In this document: in pieces, positions 14,605 to 23,457 of the stretch
How positions within the stretch are numbered: the first letter of the stretch is position 1
Layout: every line of letters begins with the position of its first letter
Source: Pseudochrobactrum asaccharolyticum
Lineage (GTDB): Bacteria; Pseudomonadota; Alphaproteobacteria; Rhizobiales; Rhizobiaceae
Length of the DNA: 38,995 nt
Assembly: GCF_003314995.1 (NCBI RefSeq)
Contig: NZ_QNRH01000016.1
Span: forward strand, 1-38,995
Direction of reading: 5' to 3'
Translations under genes and position numbers: made by a program
Notes under the pieces: generated by a model
Seen by the model: only the letters and a program-made list of their open reading frames with translations
Databases searched by the model: none
Told to the model about the DNA's origin: nothing

Positions 14605-15060
14605 ATGACGAATTTTGACGTGGCATTTGACCTGCTGGGCGATCCGATACCGCCTAATCAGGGAAAACGCGGCAGGCCGCAGCATGTGCCTACCAAGGAA
14701 AATGCTAACAAAATCATGCTGTTATTGGCGCAAGGCTGGGCTGATATCCGAATTGCCGGTGCGCTCGGAATTACAATTCCGACTTTGAAGAAGCATTATT
14801 TTTCAGTTCTGAAAACCAGAGGCATTGCACGGGATCGTGTGGAGTCCATCGGCTTACTGTCCCTATGGAATATGGGACGTGAGGGAAATGTCGCTGCCAT
14901 GAAGGAATACTTCCGGCGGCATGATGCTGCGATTGGTGACCTGTTCAACGCCAAGGTTGATAAGGAAACCGAGAAGGTCGGCAAAAAAGAACAAACGCGC
15001 CGTGAGGCAGAAACCCCGCCTGATGAGTGGGAATCGGTAATACCAATGCAAAGGCACTGA
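14605..15060 (+). CDS. terS: Terminase small subunit
   Basis: A 151-residue DNA-recognition subunit. The HTH region lies at about residues 25-75 (TKENANKIMLLLAQGWADIR, then IAGALGITIPTLKKHYFSVL), followed by a helix with AMKEYFRR and a charged tail. TerS binds the phage packaging site and loads TerL. Identity rests on the HTH plus the position 2 bp before TerL; sequence in this family is weakly conserved. Confidence 0.85.
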   Translation: MTNFDVAFDLLGDPIPPNQGKRGRPQHVPTKENANKIMLLLAQGWADIRIAGALGITIPTLKKHYFSVLKTRGIARDRVESIGLLSLWNMGREGNVAAMKEYFRRHDAAIGDLFNAKVDKETEKVGKKEQTRREAETPPDEWESVIPMQRH

Positions 15061-15062
15061 TT

Positions 15063-16769
15063 ATGCTGGATTTGTCCTGTCCGGATTGGTTTGAAAAGAT
15101 CAAGGCAGGGCGTTCACCATTGCCTGACAATCTTCCTCTTGATGTGGAAGAGGCCAACGCAGCGATTGCCGTATTTGAGAAACTTCGTCTACCGGACGTG
15201 CCAGGCAAGCCATTGCTGAGGGATGCTGCAGGGCAGTGGGCAAAGGATTTTGTCGGGGTAATCTTCGGGCTTGTTGAGATGAGCGAAGATCGTGAGGTTG
15301 TTATCAACCGTAAGGTCAGGCGCTACTTTCAGCTGGTTCCGAAGAAAAATTCCAAGACAACAAACTCCGCTGCGATCATGCTCACAGCATTGCTTCGTAA
15401 CCGCCGTCCGAATGCAAGTTTTCTTTTAGTCGGACCAACTCAGGCGACTGCCGGTCTGGCTTATGATCAGGCAGAGGGAATGATTAATTCAGACCCGTGG
15501 TTGAAGAAACGGTTTCATACACGGGATCACATCAAAACCATTCAGGATCGCAAAACCGGCGCGACGCTAGAGATCAAATCTTTTGATAACAAGGTAATGA
15601 CCGGCCAGAAGCCTGTCGGTGTTTTGATTGATGAGCTGCATGAGTTGGGCAAAATTCATTATGCGCAAAAAGTGCTGGCTCAGATTGATGGTGGTATTCT
15701 GGCCAATCCGGAAGGATTTGTAATTATCATCACCACACAGAGTGATGAGCCGCCAGCCGGTGCTTTTGCGACCGAATTAGAGCATGCACGGTCTGTTCGG
15801 GATGGTGAGCATGTTGGTGGTGAAACTCTGCCAATGCTCTATGAGTTTCCAATGTCGCTTCAAGCTGATGAGCAGAAGCCATGGGAAAATCCAAAGGTCT
15901 GGCCTTATGTTTTGCCAAACCTCGGACGCTCGATCACGATTGAACGCCTGTTACCAAAGTTCAAAGAAGCGAAGGCGAAGGGAATTGAAACCTTCTCCAT
16001 TTGGGCTTCTCAGCATCTCAATGTTCAAATCGGTATCGCGATTAACGGAACGAGTTGGCGCGGGGCACAGCATTGGGATGGTTCCGTTGATACCGATCTG
16101 AAAGATCTGGATGTTCTTCTGTCTCGTTCTGAGGTCGCTGTTATCGGTATTGATGGTGGTGGGCTGGATGATCTTCTTGCCGTTGCGGTCATTGGCCGAT
16201 GCAAATTCACACGAAAGTGGCTGCTCTGGACACATGCGTGGTGTCAGAGAGATGTTTTGGAGTTGCGAAAAGACATCGCTCCAAAGCTGATAGATATTGA
16301 AGGATGTGGCGAACTTACATTCTGCGATGATACCACAACCGATATCATGGGGCTGGCCGATGTTTGTCAGCGTGTAAATGAAAGCGGGCTGTTGCCTCAA
16401 GAGGCTGGCATAGGTGTTGACCCTCAAGGTGTGGCAGCAATCATTGATGAATTGTCTGTTCGCGGAATGGACAAGCCGCAGGTTGTGGCCGTTTCTCAGG
16501 GCTTTCGACTGTCTCCGGCAGTTTGGGGCGTTGAGCGTAAGGTCAAAGACAGGACATTTATTCATGGTGGCCAAAAGCTGATGACCTTCTGCGTTGGTAA
16601 CGCAAAGGCAGCTCAGCGCGGCAATGCTGTGGTGATCGAGAAGCAAGTTTCGGGAAAAGCCAAGATTGACGCTCTGATTGCCACGCTTTGCGGAGCAATG
16701 CTGATGAGCCGTAATCCAGAGGCGTCAGGCACTTCTGTTTATGAGAGCCGTGGCATTTTGATGGTGTGA
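15063..16769 (+). CDS. terL: Terminase large subunit
   Basis: A 568-residue packaging motor. The N-terminal ATPase domain has a Walker A-like VPKKNSKTTN (around residues 92-101) and Walker B VLIDELHE (187-194, with Asp190-Glu191). The C-terminal nuclease domain has VIGIDGGGLDDLLAVAVIG, whose Asp binds metal, and later acidic residues. The protein cuts concatemers and pumps DNA into the prohead. ATG 15063 lies 2 bp after the TerS stop; a longer frame from 15027 overlaps TerS and is rejected. Confidence 0.95.
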   Translation: MLDLSCPDWFEKIKAGRSPLPDNLPLDVEEANAAIAVFEKLRLPDVPGKPLLRDAAGQWAKDFVGVIFGLVEMSEDREVVINRKVRRYFQLVPKKNSKTTNSAAIMLTALLRNRRPNASFLLVGPTQATAGLAYDQAEGMINSDPWLKKRFHTRDHIKTIQDRKTGATLEIKSFDNKVMTGQKPVGVLIDELHELGKIHYAQKVLAQIDGGILANPEGFVIIITTQSDEPPAGAFATELEHARSVRDGEHVGGETLPMLYEFPMSLQADEQKPWENPKVWPYVLPNLGRSITIERLLPKFKEAKAKGIETFSIWASQHLNVQIGIAINGTSWRGAQHWDGSVDTDLKDLDVLLSRSEVAVIGIDGGGLDDLLAVAVIGRCKFTRKWLLWTHAWCQRDVLELRKDIAPKLIDIEGCGELTFCDDTTTDIMGLADVCQRVNESGLLPQEAGIGVDPQGVAAIIDELSVRGMDKPQVVAVSQGFRLSPAVWGVERKVKDRTFIHGGQKLMTFCVGNAKAAQRGNAVVIEKQVSGKAKIDALIATLCGAMLMSRNPEASGTSVYESRGILMV

Positions 16770-16772
16770 GAG

Positions 16773-18050
16773 ATGGGATTTTTTAAAAGGTATTTCTCTC
16801 GCGGTGCTCATGCCTCGGCATCACCAAGGGCAGAGTATGGTGATAGCGCTTCGTTCTATTCGATTAATGATCCGCAGGTTCTTGAGTTTTTCAGAACTGG
16901 TGTGGAATCAATAACCGGAGCATCGGTGACAGTCGAAACAGCTATGCGTAATACTGCTTTGTTTCGTGCAGTAACATTGATTGCCAGCTCTATTGGTATG
17001 CTGCCGTTGCAGCTCATTCATGATGATACCAAGCAAAAGGCTACGGATCATCCATTGTATCGATTGCTGCATCGAGAACCGAATAGCTGGCAGACGGCTT
17101 TTGATTTTCGATCACTGATGCAGTTGCGGGCATTGGTTTACGGTAATGCCTTTGCATTGATCATCCGCTCCTTTGATATTCGCACCGGTAAACCCGTGAT
17201 CAGGCAACTTGTGCCGTTGGATCCGGCAAAGATGGAAGTGAAGCAAAATCCGGATTGGTCGATCGTTTACAACTACCAGACACAGCAAGGTCAGCACCGG
17301 ACTTTTAAGCCTGAGGATATCTTTCATTTGCGCGGTGTTTCTCTAGATGGGCTGAATGGTCTGTCTTTGGTCAAACAAGCGCGGGATGCCTTGGGGCTGG
17401 CAATCAGTGCTGAGTTAGCTGCAGGACGTTTATTCAAAAACGGCAGTTTTATCGGTGGTGCTTTGAAGCATCCGGGCAAACTGTCGCCAGAAGCTTTTGA
17501 ACGATTGAAAGCTAGTCTTGCTGAAAAAGAGGGTGCAGAGAATGCCGGTAAAAATCTGATCCTTGAAGAGGGGATGGATTTTACTGGAGTTTCCTCGTCT
17601 GCACGCGATGCCCAGATGCTTGAGCTTCGTAAGATGCAGGTTGAAGAGGTTGCTCGTGTCACCGGTGTACCGCGACCGCTCTTGGGTGTTGATGAGACTG
17701 CTTGGGGAACCGGCATTGAGGCTCTTGGACGTTTCTTTGTTCAATATGCCTTGGGCGCATGGTTCGAGGCATGGCAGCAGGCTGTTGAGCGATCACTTTT
17801 GACGGATGCCGAAAAAGACAGCCTTTCAGCCAAATATAATGCGGGCGCTTTGCTGCGTGGTTCTATCAAAGATCAGGCTGACTTCTTCGCCAAAGCGCTT
17901 GGCGCAGGTGGTGCTGCCGGTTGGATGACGCAAAATGAAGCGCGTGATCTGCAGGATATGCCGCGTGTTGAAGGTGGTGACACAGTGAGCAAGGGGGCGA
18001 TGATGAATTTCTCAGGAACAAAAAACGGAGCTAAAGACGATGAGCCATAA
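16773..18050 (+). CDS. Portal protein (HK97 family)
   Basis: A 425-residue HK97-type portal that forms the dodecameric DNA gate of the capsid. Family signatures include TAMRNTALFRAVTLIASSIG, HPLYRLLHREPNSWQTAFDF and the clip/stem region DIFHLRGVSLDGLNGLS. The late part has VARVTGVPRPLLGVDETAWG. Length is typical. The ORF overlaps the protease start by 11 bp. Confidence 0.95.
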   Translation: MGFFKRYFSRGAHASASPRAEYGDSASFYSINDPQVLEFFRTGVESITGASVTVETAMRNTALFRAVTLIASSIGMLPLQLIHDDTKQKATDHPLYRLLHREPNSWQTAFDFRSLMQLRALVYGNAFALIIRSFDIRTGKPVIRQLVPLDPAKMEVKQNPDWSIVYNYQTQQGQHRTFKPEDIFHLRGVSLDGLNGLSLVKQARDALGLAISAELAAGRLFKNGSFIGGALKHPGKLSPEAFERLKASLAEKEGAENAGKNLILEEGMDFTGVSSSARDAQMLELRKMQVEEVARVTGVPRPLLGVDETAWGTGIEALGRFFVQYALGAWFEAWQQAVERSLLTDAEKDSLSAKYNAGALLRGSIKDQADFFAKALGAGGAAGWMTQNEARDLQDMPRVEGGDTVSKGAMMNFSGTKNGAKDDEP

Positions 18051-18918
18051 GCGCATTTATGCCAGCCAGCGTCACAAAGCCTTGCCATTGCCAGCTAATC
18101 GCGAAATCTCCGCACTGACTAAGCCGCAGGTCTACGATAAGTGGGCGCAAGATGCAGCTGGGATCCGTGCGGTAGAGCGCGGGGATAATGTCATCGCCAT
18201 GTTTGACGTGATTGGTGAGGATTTTTGGACTGGTGGCGGTGTTACGGCCAAAAAAGTTACAGCACAGCTCAGGGCTATTGGCAATCGTCCGGTGGAGGTG
18301 CAGATCAATTCTGCCGGTGGTGATATGTTTGAGGGCATCGCAATCTATAATGTTTTGCGTGAACACTCACAGCCAATCACTGTTAAAGTAATGGGAATGG
18401 CTGCTTCTGCGGCTTCCATCATCGCTATGGCCGGTGATGATATCCAGATTGGTGCAGCATCCTTCATCATGATCCATAATTGCTGGGTTATGGCCATGGG
18501 TAACCGGCATGATCTGCAAGAAACAGCTGATTATCTGGCTCCGTTCGATCAGGCGATGATTGATTTATATGCTGCTCGCTCCGGTCAAAGCACTGCTGAT
18601 ATTGCGAAATGGATGGATGCCGAAACCTATATGTCAGGCTCTCAGGCTATTGAGCGCGGCTTTGCCAATAATCTTTTATCAGCAGAAGCCATGAAAACAG
18701 ATGCTGCTGCGCAAGCGGCAGACCGTGGCTTTAATGATCTGCGGGCTATGGAACTTTCACTGGTTTCATCTGGCAATACCCGTGCTGAGGCGCGGGAGAG
18801 AATTGAAAAACTTCGTACCGGTAATTCATCTGGTGCGGATCTGATCCAGCCTGCTGCATCAGCAGGTGACTTTTTCGGTTTGGCCGAATTGCTCGCTGAG
18901 CTGCAGCGGCCTTTGTAA
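18040..18918 (+). CDS. ClpP-like prohead maturation protease
   Basis: A 292-residue serine protease of the ClpP/crotonase fold that trims capsid and scaffold during head maturation. Ser123 lies in GMAASAAS and His146 in IMIHNCW, spaced as in ClpP (97 and 122); SAGGDMFEGIAIYN is the preceding oxyanion strand. The C-terminal about 70 residues are a non-catalytic tail that may act in assembly. The gene overlaps the portal and precedes the capsid gene, the normal HK97 order. Confidence 0.95.
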   Translation: MSHKRIYASQRHKALPLPANREISALTKPQVYDKWAQDAAGIRAVERGDNVIAMFDVIGEDFWTGGGVTAKKVTAQLRAIGNRPVEVQINSAGGDMFEGIAIYNVLREHSQPITVKVMGMAASAASIIAMAGDDIQIGAASFIMIHNCWVMAMGNRHDLQETADYLAPFDQAMIDLYAARSGQSTADIAKWMDAETYMSGSQAIERGFANNLLSAEAMKTDAAAQAADRGFNDLRAMELSLVSSGNTRAEARERIEKLRTGNSSGADLIQPAASAGDFFGLAELLAELQRPL

Positions 18919-18958
18919 ATCAACAAATATCCCGATACATTTTAAAGGAACCATGAGA

Positions 18959-20224
18959 ATGAAAAACGTCTCCATGATGTCGCTTGCCTCTGCCACAGCG
19001 CTCACCACTCCACGTGCAATTATCGGCCATACCATTAAGGCTGATAATAGTGATCCAAAGGCAATGATTGCGGCTGTGCAGACTGCAGTCACTGAATTGC
19101 GTGCATCTATCGATGAAAAGATGAAAAGCAAAGTTGATGATACTGTTCTGAATGAACGCATCGCCCGTATTGATGCTTCTGTTGGTAATTTCCAGTCTGC
19201 GATTGATGGCCTCAATGCACAGGTTGCTGCTGCCGGTATCAATCAGAATGTGATCGGTGATCTGCCTGCGGATCCTGAATACGTGAACGCTTTTAAAGCG
19301 CATATGCGTAAAGGCGATGTGCAGGCCAGTATGAGTAAAGGCACTGATACCGATGGTGGCTATCTTGCACCAGTTGAATGGGATCGCACGATTACCAATA
19401 AACTGAAAGAAGTCTCGCCGATCCGTTCTCATGCGCGCATTATCTCGATTACTTCTGCTGGTTTCAAAAAGTTGTTCAATGACCGTGCTATCGGTTCTGG
19501 CTGGGTTGGTGAAACTGCCGCACGAGCAGAAACCAGCACTCCAAAAATCGGTACACTCGATTTCCCTCTTGGCGAAATCTACGCCAATCCGGCGATTTCA
19601 CAGCAGTTACTTGATGATGCTGCGATCAATCTTGAGGCATGGCTGGCAGATGAAGTGCAGGCTGAGTTTGCTCGTCAGGAAGGTATCGCGTTTGTTTCCG
19701 GCAATGGTACAAACAAACCGCATGGTATTCTGACCTATGTGGAAGGTGCAGCAAATGCTGCCCGCCATCCTTTCGGTGCTATCAAAACTGTGCTGAGCGG
19801 TGCAGACGCTGGCTTTACAGCTGATGGTCTTATTGATCTGATCTACGACCTGCCTGCTGAATTCCGTGCGAATGCTAAAATCTTTACAAGCCGCCAGTCG
19901 CAGTCTGCGATGCGTAAGCTGAAAGACGGGCAGGGTAATTACCTCTGGCAACCATCCTACGCACTCGGACAGCCTGCAACACTGGCTGGCGAGCAGATTG
20001 TTGAGCTGGCAGATATGCCTAAGCCTGAAGCCGATGCAATCTCGGTACTGTATGGCGATATGGATGCCACTTACCTGATTGTTGATCGTATTGGTATTCG
20101 CGTTCTGCGTGATCCGTTCACCAATAAGCCGTTTGTGCATTTCTATACCACCAAGCGTGTTGGTGGTGGTGTGCATAACCCTGAGCCAATGCGTGCCCTG
20201 AAAATCGGCAAGCCAACTCCATAA
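18959..20224 (+). CDS. Major capsid protein (HK97 fold)
   Basis: A 421-residue HK97-type capsid protein. The first about 100 residues are helical and coiled-coil-like (IDEKMKSKVDDTVLNERIAR), a scaffolding delta domain expected to be removed by the protease. The body has GGYLAPVEWDRTITNKLKEV, the GWVGETAARAETSTP E-loop region and EGIAFVSGNGTNKPHGILTY. ATG 18959 is chosen for its 9-base spacing from AAGGA; ATG 18953 is only 3 bases away. Confidence 0.95.
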   Translation: MKNVSMMSLASATALTTPRAIIGHTIKADNSDPKAMIAAVQTAVTELRASIDEKMKSKVDDTVLNERIARIDASVGNFQSAIDGLNAQVAAAGINQNVIGDLPADPEYVNAFKAHMRKGDVQASMSKGTDTDGGYLAPVEWDRTITNKLKEVSPIRSHARIISITSAGFKKLFNDRAIGSGWVGETAARAETSTPKIGTLDFPLGEIYANPAISQQLLDDAAINLEAWLADEVQAEFARQEGIAFVSGNGTNKPHGILTYVEGAANAARHPFGAIKTVLSGADAGFTADGLIDLIYDLPAEFRANAKIFTSRQSQSAMRKLKDGQGNYLWQPSYALGQPATLAGEQIVELADMPKPEADAISVLYGDMDATYLIVDRIGIRVLRDPFTNKPFVHFYTTKRVGGGVHNPEPMRALKIGKPTP

Positions 20225-20248
20225 CCTTTCCGGTCATTTAGCGCCTGA

Positions 20249-20270
20249 GGCGGCGGTGTACACCGTCGCC
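20249..20270 (+). terminator. GC-rich hairpin after capsid gene
   Basis: GGCGGCGGTG (20249-20258) pairs with CACCGTCGCC (20261-20270) with one mismatch, so the working loop is TGTACA. There is no T tract. It may be an RNA-stabilising or partial termination structure that keeps capsid mRNA more abundant than the downstream connector genes. Inference only. Confidence 0.45.
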
Positions 20271-20293
20271 CAAATTCATGCGAGGTCAGTTCC

Positions 20294-20476
20294 ATGGCAA
20301 ATCCGAAGAAAACGGCAGACGATGCCAATGACGGTAAAATTGTTGACACTGAGGCTGTTAAGGCAGCTCCGCAAGACCTTGTAGAGATGAACGATCCGTC
20401 TCTCACTGGTCAGCAGGCCGTCGCTAAGGCACTGCAGGCAGGTAACAATCCGGTGTCGGAGCATACGGATGAGTGA
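20294..20476 (+). CDS. Small head-region protein
   Basis: A 60-residue acidic protein (MANPKKTADDANDGKIVDTE start) between the capsid and the connector. GAGG precedes its ATG, and its end overlaps the connector start by 8 bp, so it is probably translated. It has no membrane segment. A minor decoration or connector-associated role is possible, but I do not recognise a family. Confidence 0.65.
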   Translation: MANPKKTADDANDGKIVDTEAVKAAPQDLVEMNDPSLTGQQAVAKALQAGNNPVSEHTDE

Positions 20477-20768
20477 GCAGGATACTTCGCCGCTTGAGTC
20501 GCTGTTATCATTGGAAGGTGTGAAGCAGCACCTCAAAATTGATTTTGACGACGATGATGAGTTGCTCAAAGTCTATATGCCGGCTGCCGAAAAAGCTGTT
20601 CTCCAATATTGCAATATTGAGCTAGTGCCGGATGCTCAAGCTTCCGTTTTTAGAGTGGCGGCACTTCTGGTTGTCGAAGACCTCTATGATGATCGCGAAG
20701 ATAAGAGATCTGGTATTCCAGCTGCAGCGGCAAAGCTCATAGATCCATACAGAGTGATGCGGGTTTAG
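20469..20768 (+). CDS. Head-tail connector protein (HK97 gp6-like)
   Basis: A 99-residue adaptor of the gp6/QLRG type that docks under the portal. The N-terminal helix LESLLSLEGVKQHLKIDFDD, YMPAAEKAVLQY and the C-terminal VVEDLYDDREDKRSG followed by a short tail (IDPYRVMRV) match the usual pattern. Size is typical. It lies right after the capsid genes. Confidence 0.88.
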   Translation: MSEQDTSPLESLLSLEGVKQHLKIDFDDDDELLKVYMPAAEKAVLQYCNIELVPDAQASVFRVAALLVVEDLYDDREDKRSGIPAAAAKLIDPYRVMRV

Positions 20769-20808
20769 ATCGCAGCATCTGGCATAATTATAAGAAGGCG
20801 GTGCTGAT

Positions 20809-21003
20809 ATGGCTTGGGTTCGATTTACTCAGGACTTCGATTTCCGCGTTCGGCACGGTGTGACCAAGGCTTACAAAGCTGGAATGAAACTCAGCGTCAC
20901 GACACGGTGTGCGCGGGAAGCAATTGAGCTTAAACGTGCAGAGCGTATTAAAACACCTTCAAAATCTGAGCTGGAAGCGATGGTGGGTCATGACAGTCAA
21001 TAG
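20809..21003 (+). CDS. Small hypothetical protein in head-tail module
   Basis: A 64-residue protein (MAWVRFTQDFDFRVRHGVTK) with a compact beta-like start and an Arg/Lys-rich helix. AAGGCGG lies upstream. Similar small frames occur at this spot in rhizobial siphophages in my recollection. Function unknown. Its end overlaps the head-closure gene. Confidence 0.7.
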   Translation: MAWVRFTQDFDFRVRHGVTKAYKAGMKLSVTTRCAREAIELKRAERIKTPSKSELEAMVGHDSQ

Positions 21004-21376
21004 TGCTGGTGACCTACGCTCTAAAGTTGCTTTTCAGCGCAAAAAAGAGATCGTGACCGATACACAGAAAAGCGACCGTTATGGCAATGCTCTTGGTGAG
21101 TGGAAAACGGTCTTTGAGTGTCGGGCGCGGCTTCAACCACGTCTCGGGAGTGAGGAGGTTGTGGCAGCACGTTTGCAAGGCAAGCAGCCTTACATTCTTA
21201 CGGTTCGCTCCTCGAAGGCTTCACGCGAAGTCACACCGGCATGGCGTGCTTATGATGCCCGTGCTGGTATGAAAGCTGATGGCGTTACGCCTAAGCGTAT
21301 TTTCGATATCAAATCTGTTTCTAATGTCGATGAGCGCGATCAGTTTCTTGATTTCCTCGTCGTGCAGGAGGGGTGA
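20990..21376 (+). CDS. Head-tail adaptor (head closure protein)
   Basis: A 128-residue SPP1 gp16-like head completion protein that closes the connector. Recognisable parts are LRSKVAFQRKKEIVTDTQKS, NALGEWKTVFECRARLQPRL and RIFDIKSVSNVDERDQFLDF, a beta-barrel pattern. ATG 20990 gives the family start; the open frame from 20909 overlaps the previous gene and is not needed. Confidence 0.9.
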   Translation: MTVNSAGDLRSKVAFQRKKEIVTDTQKSDRYGNALGEWKTVFECRARLQPRLGSEEVVAARLQGKQPYILTVRSSKASREVTPAWRAYDARAGMKADGVTPKRIFDIKSVSNVDERDQFLDFLVVQEG

Positions 21377-21379
21377 TCC

Positions 21380-21805
21380 ATGGCTATGAAAGTGAATGGC
21401 TTTCAAAATCTGATGCGCAAGATTGCTAAAGTGCCGGATGCAGTAAAGCCGCGTGCGCAGGCCGATTTGATGTTGGCCGGACGCGAAATCAATATGTTGC
21501 AACGATCTCTTGCACCGCAGGATGATGGTGTTTTGCGCGGTTCCATCCGTACAGAACCTTTGCCAGATGGTGAGGTTGGAGTGCAGATTCTTGCGGGTGG
21601 TGAGGCAACGACAGTCACAGTGCGTAAATCGAAAAAGGGGAATTCCCCTAAATATGATTATGCGCTGGGACAGGAATACGGCACCGAAAAAATGCAGGCT
21701 AATCCGTTCTTTTGGCCGGGCTATCGTGCGCGGAAAAAGCGGGCAATGCGGCGCGTTCGGGCGGGTGTTAAGCGCTCCCTCAAAAGTCTGGCTAGCAAAT
21801 CATGA
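21380..21805 (+). CDS. HK97 gp10-like tail-completion protein
   Basis: A 141-residue protein of the HK97-gp10 family (Ne1-like completion). It has RAQADLMLAGREINMLQRSL, the DDGVLRGSIRTEP segment and the hallmark YALGQEYGTEKMQANPFFWP, followed by a basic C-terminal helix. It lies in the standard place before the tail terminator gene and overlaps it by ATGA. Confidence 0.93.
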   Translation: MAMKVNGFQNLMRKIAKVPDAVKPRAQADLMLAGREINMLQRSLAPQDDGVLRGSIRTEPLPDGEVGVQILAGGEATTVTVRKSKKGNSPKYDYALGQEYGTEKMQANPFFWPGYRARKKRAMRRVRAGVKRSLKSLASKS

Positions 21806-22215
21806 CAGATCCAGCACTTGAATTGCAGGCGGCAATAGTTACTGCGCTTAAAGATCTGAATACAGCAGCCGGAAACGGCGTTTATGATATCCCGCCGGTT
21901 GATCAGAACGGGACTATCACGGCTTCATATCCTTATATCACTATCGGATCCGGCAGTTTGGTGCCGATAGATGAGGAGTGTTTTGACCGGTCAGAATACA
22001 GTCATCAGATAGATGTTTGGTCTGACAGTCAGGGATATGTTGAGGTTAAGACCATAGCCGGTCAGATCCGAATGCGCTTGCATGAGCAGGATCTGACAAT
22101 CATTGGTCACACCGTGGATCGTATGCGCGTTGATAATATCGCTTTTTCGCGTGATGGCGGGGTCATTTCGCGGGCGCGGATCACTCTGATCACAGAGACA
22201 CAGCCGATCCTCTGA
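21802..22215 (+). CDS. Tail terminator/completion protein (DUF3168)
   Basis: A 137-residue DUF3168 protein that caps the tail tube. Features are LELQAAIVTALKDLNTAAGN, YDIPPVDQNGTITASYPYIT and the central SEYSHQIDVWSDSQGYVEVK region, with the final DGGVISRARITLITETQPI strand. Its ATG overlaps the gp10-like stop. The size matches the family. Confidence 0.93.
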   Translation: MTDPALELQAAIVTALKDLNTAAGNGVYDIPPVDQNGTITASYPYITIGSGSLVPIDEECFDRSEYSHQIDVWSDSQGYVEVKTIAGQIRMRLHEQDLTIIGHTVDRMRVDNIAFSRDGGVISRARITLITETQPIL

Positions 22216-22280
22216 TTTCATTTTCACAATTTAACTTTTGCCACGCTCATTTCGGGCGCGATAACTCATGGAGATATGTC

Positions 22281-22718
22281 ATGGCAACAACACGGAAACT
22301 GCTTATTCAGTTCGGTGATGGCGCTGCCGTGGAGGAGTTTAAGAACTCCTGTACGATCAACACCACGCAGGATTTTACCCTTGAGGCAACTACCACAGAC
22401 GGCACTGAGCCGAACTGTGAAGATCCAAACGCACCAAACTGGGTTCTGCGTGCGGTTGATACCCTGTCTGCAGGCATCAACGGTGCCGGTACAATGGATC
22501 CTGTTTCCTATGGCGTATTGCGTACTCTGATGCTGGCCGGTCAGGATTTCAAGGTACGTGTGCTGCTGGATGGCCTGACATCCCAGCAGGGCGGCGGGTA
22601 TTTTGAAGGGGCATATGTCATGACCAGCCTTGGCGTGAACAAGGAAGGTAAGGGCTATGTTACGGCTACGGTGGCTCTGCAGAGTACCGGCGAAGTCAAG
22701 TGGGTACCAGCAACTTAA
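22281..22718 (+). CDS. Major tail tube protein
   Basis: A 145-residue tail tube subunit that polymerises into the hollow non-contractile tail. Typical parts are KLLIQFGDGAAVEEFKNSCT, the DTLSAGINGAGTMDPVSYGV segment and VTATVALQSTGEVKW at the end. GGAGA precedes the ATG. The order (terminator, tube, chaperone, tape measure) is standard. Confidence 0.93.
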   Translation: MATTRKLLIQFGDGAAVEEFKNSCTINTTQDFTLEATTTDGTEPNCEDPNAPNWVLRAVDTLSAGINGAGTMDPVSYGVLRTLMLAGQDFKVRVLLDGLTSQQGGGYFEGAYVMTSLGVNKEGKGYVTATVALQSTGEVKWVPAT

Positions 22719-22727
22719 AGGCTGATC

Positions 22728-23207
22728 ATGACCAAGTATATTAAGAAGCCTTTTGCTGGTCAGGTGCGAGACTTCCGTCTTGATATCGGTGCTCTGCGGG
22801 AATTGCAGGGCACTTGTGATGCGGGTGTTTCCACTATTTTGGCTCGGCTCATGTCTCATCAGCCGCAGGCTAAAGATCGTAAACAGCCCCAGCCTGATCA
22901 ATATGTGCAGGGCATTGCAGATCCGGATTTCATTGCGGATCTAAATCTCTATGGCATGTTCCGCAATATCGGTGGGGATTGGCGGGTTGATGATGTCCGT
23001 GAGACGATCCGGCTTGGGCTTATCGGCGGCGGTATGACACCATCGGATGCCTATTTGCTGGTTGCCACATATGTTGATGCCAGACCATTGGCAGAAAATA
23101 TCAGTCTGGCTGCTGAGGTGCTGCTTCATGCAGTCATCGGCGATCCGGATGATTCGGTGGGAAAGCCGGAAGCCGAGACAGAGACGACAGCTCAAATGAG
23201 CGCATAA
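22728..23207 (+). CDS. Tail assembly chaperone, upstream part (gpG-like; GTA gp10 family)
   Basis: A 159-residue chaperone that coats the tape measure before tube assembly. It resembles GTA-gp10-type proteins: RDFRLDIGALRELQGTCDAG, then ADLNLYGMFRNIGGDWRVDD and LGLIGGGMTPSDAYLLVATY, with a flexible acidic tail. A slippery GGGAAAG near its end fuses a fraction of the product to the -1 frame downstream. In lambda this yields gpGT. Confidence 0.9.
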   Translation: MTKYIKKPFAGQVRDFRLDIGALRELQGTCDAGVSTILARLMSHQPQAKDRKQPQPDQYVQGIADPDFIADLNLYGMFRNIGGDWRVDDVRETIRLGLIGGGMTPSDAYLLVATYVDARPLAENISLAAEVLLHAVIGDPDDSVGKPEAETETTAQMSA

Positions 23208-23217
23208 TCTTCTCGGC
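23159..23217 (+). promoter_or_regulatory. Programmed -1 ribosomal frameshift signal
   Basis: The in-frame slippery heptamer G-GGA-AAG (23159-23165) equals that of lambda G/GT. A 6-base spacer (CCGGAA) leads to a stem GCCGAGA (23172-23178) with TCTCGGC (23211-23217), a perfect 7-bp pair. An inner GCTC-AAAT-GAGC hairpin lies at 23190-23201. The gene's own TAA at 23205 ends the normal product. After slipping, the -1 frame is open to 23410. Confidence 0.85.
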
Positions 23218-23410
23218 ATATTATGCTGCCGGTGCTGCAATGCATTTCAGCCCGCAGCAAATTGATGCAATGACCCTATGGGAATTTGCTGCCTGTGTTG
23301 ACGGCTTTGTTAAAGCCAACGGTGGAACCGAAGAGACCGCACCTCCTTCATTGGAGGAGCATCATGCAATGCTGCAAAAAATGAACAACATCACCTCGCG
23401 GCAGATTTAA
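23166..23410 (+). CDS. Tail assembly chaperone, frameshift extension (gpT-like)
   Basis: This -1 frame has no stop from 23153 to 23407 and no ribosome site before its first ATG (23240), so it is most likely made only as a fusion after slippage. The end contains IDAMTLWEFAACVDGFVKAN, a motif style seen in downstream chaperone domains, and closes in HHAMLQKMNNITSRQI. The fusion would keep about 146 residues of the upstream part and add about 80. It lies immediately before the tape-measure gene, where lambda T sits. Confidence 0.85.
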
Positions 23411-23457
23411 AAAGCTGCGGGGGATTGCAGCTTTTTCCTTCAAATTGAGATACTGAC

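Noticed and set aside
15951-16646. Antisense 231-residue frame within TerL
   Set aside because: No recognisable domain and overlaps the conserved nuclease domain of TerL.
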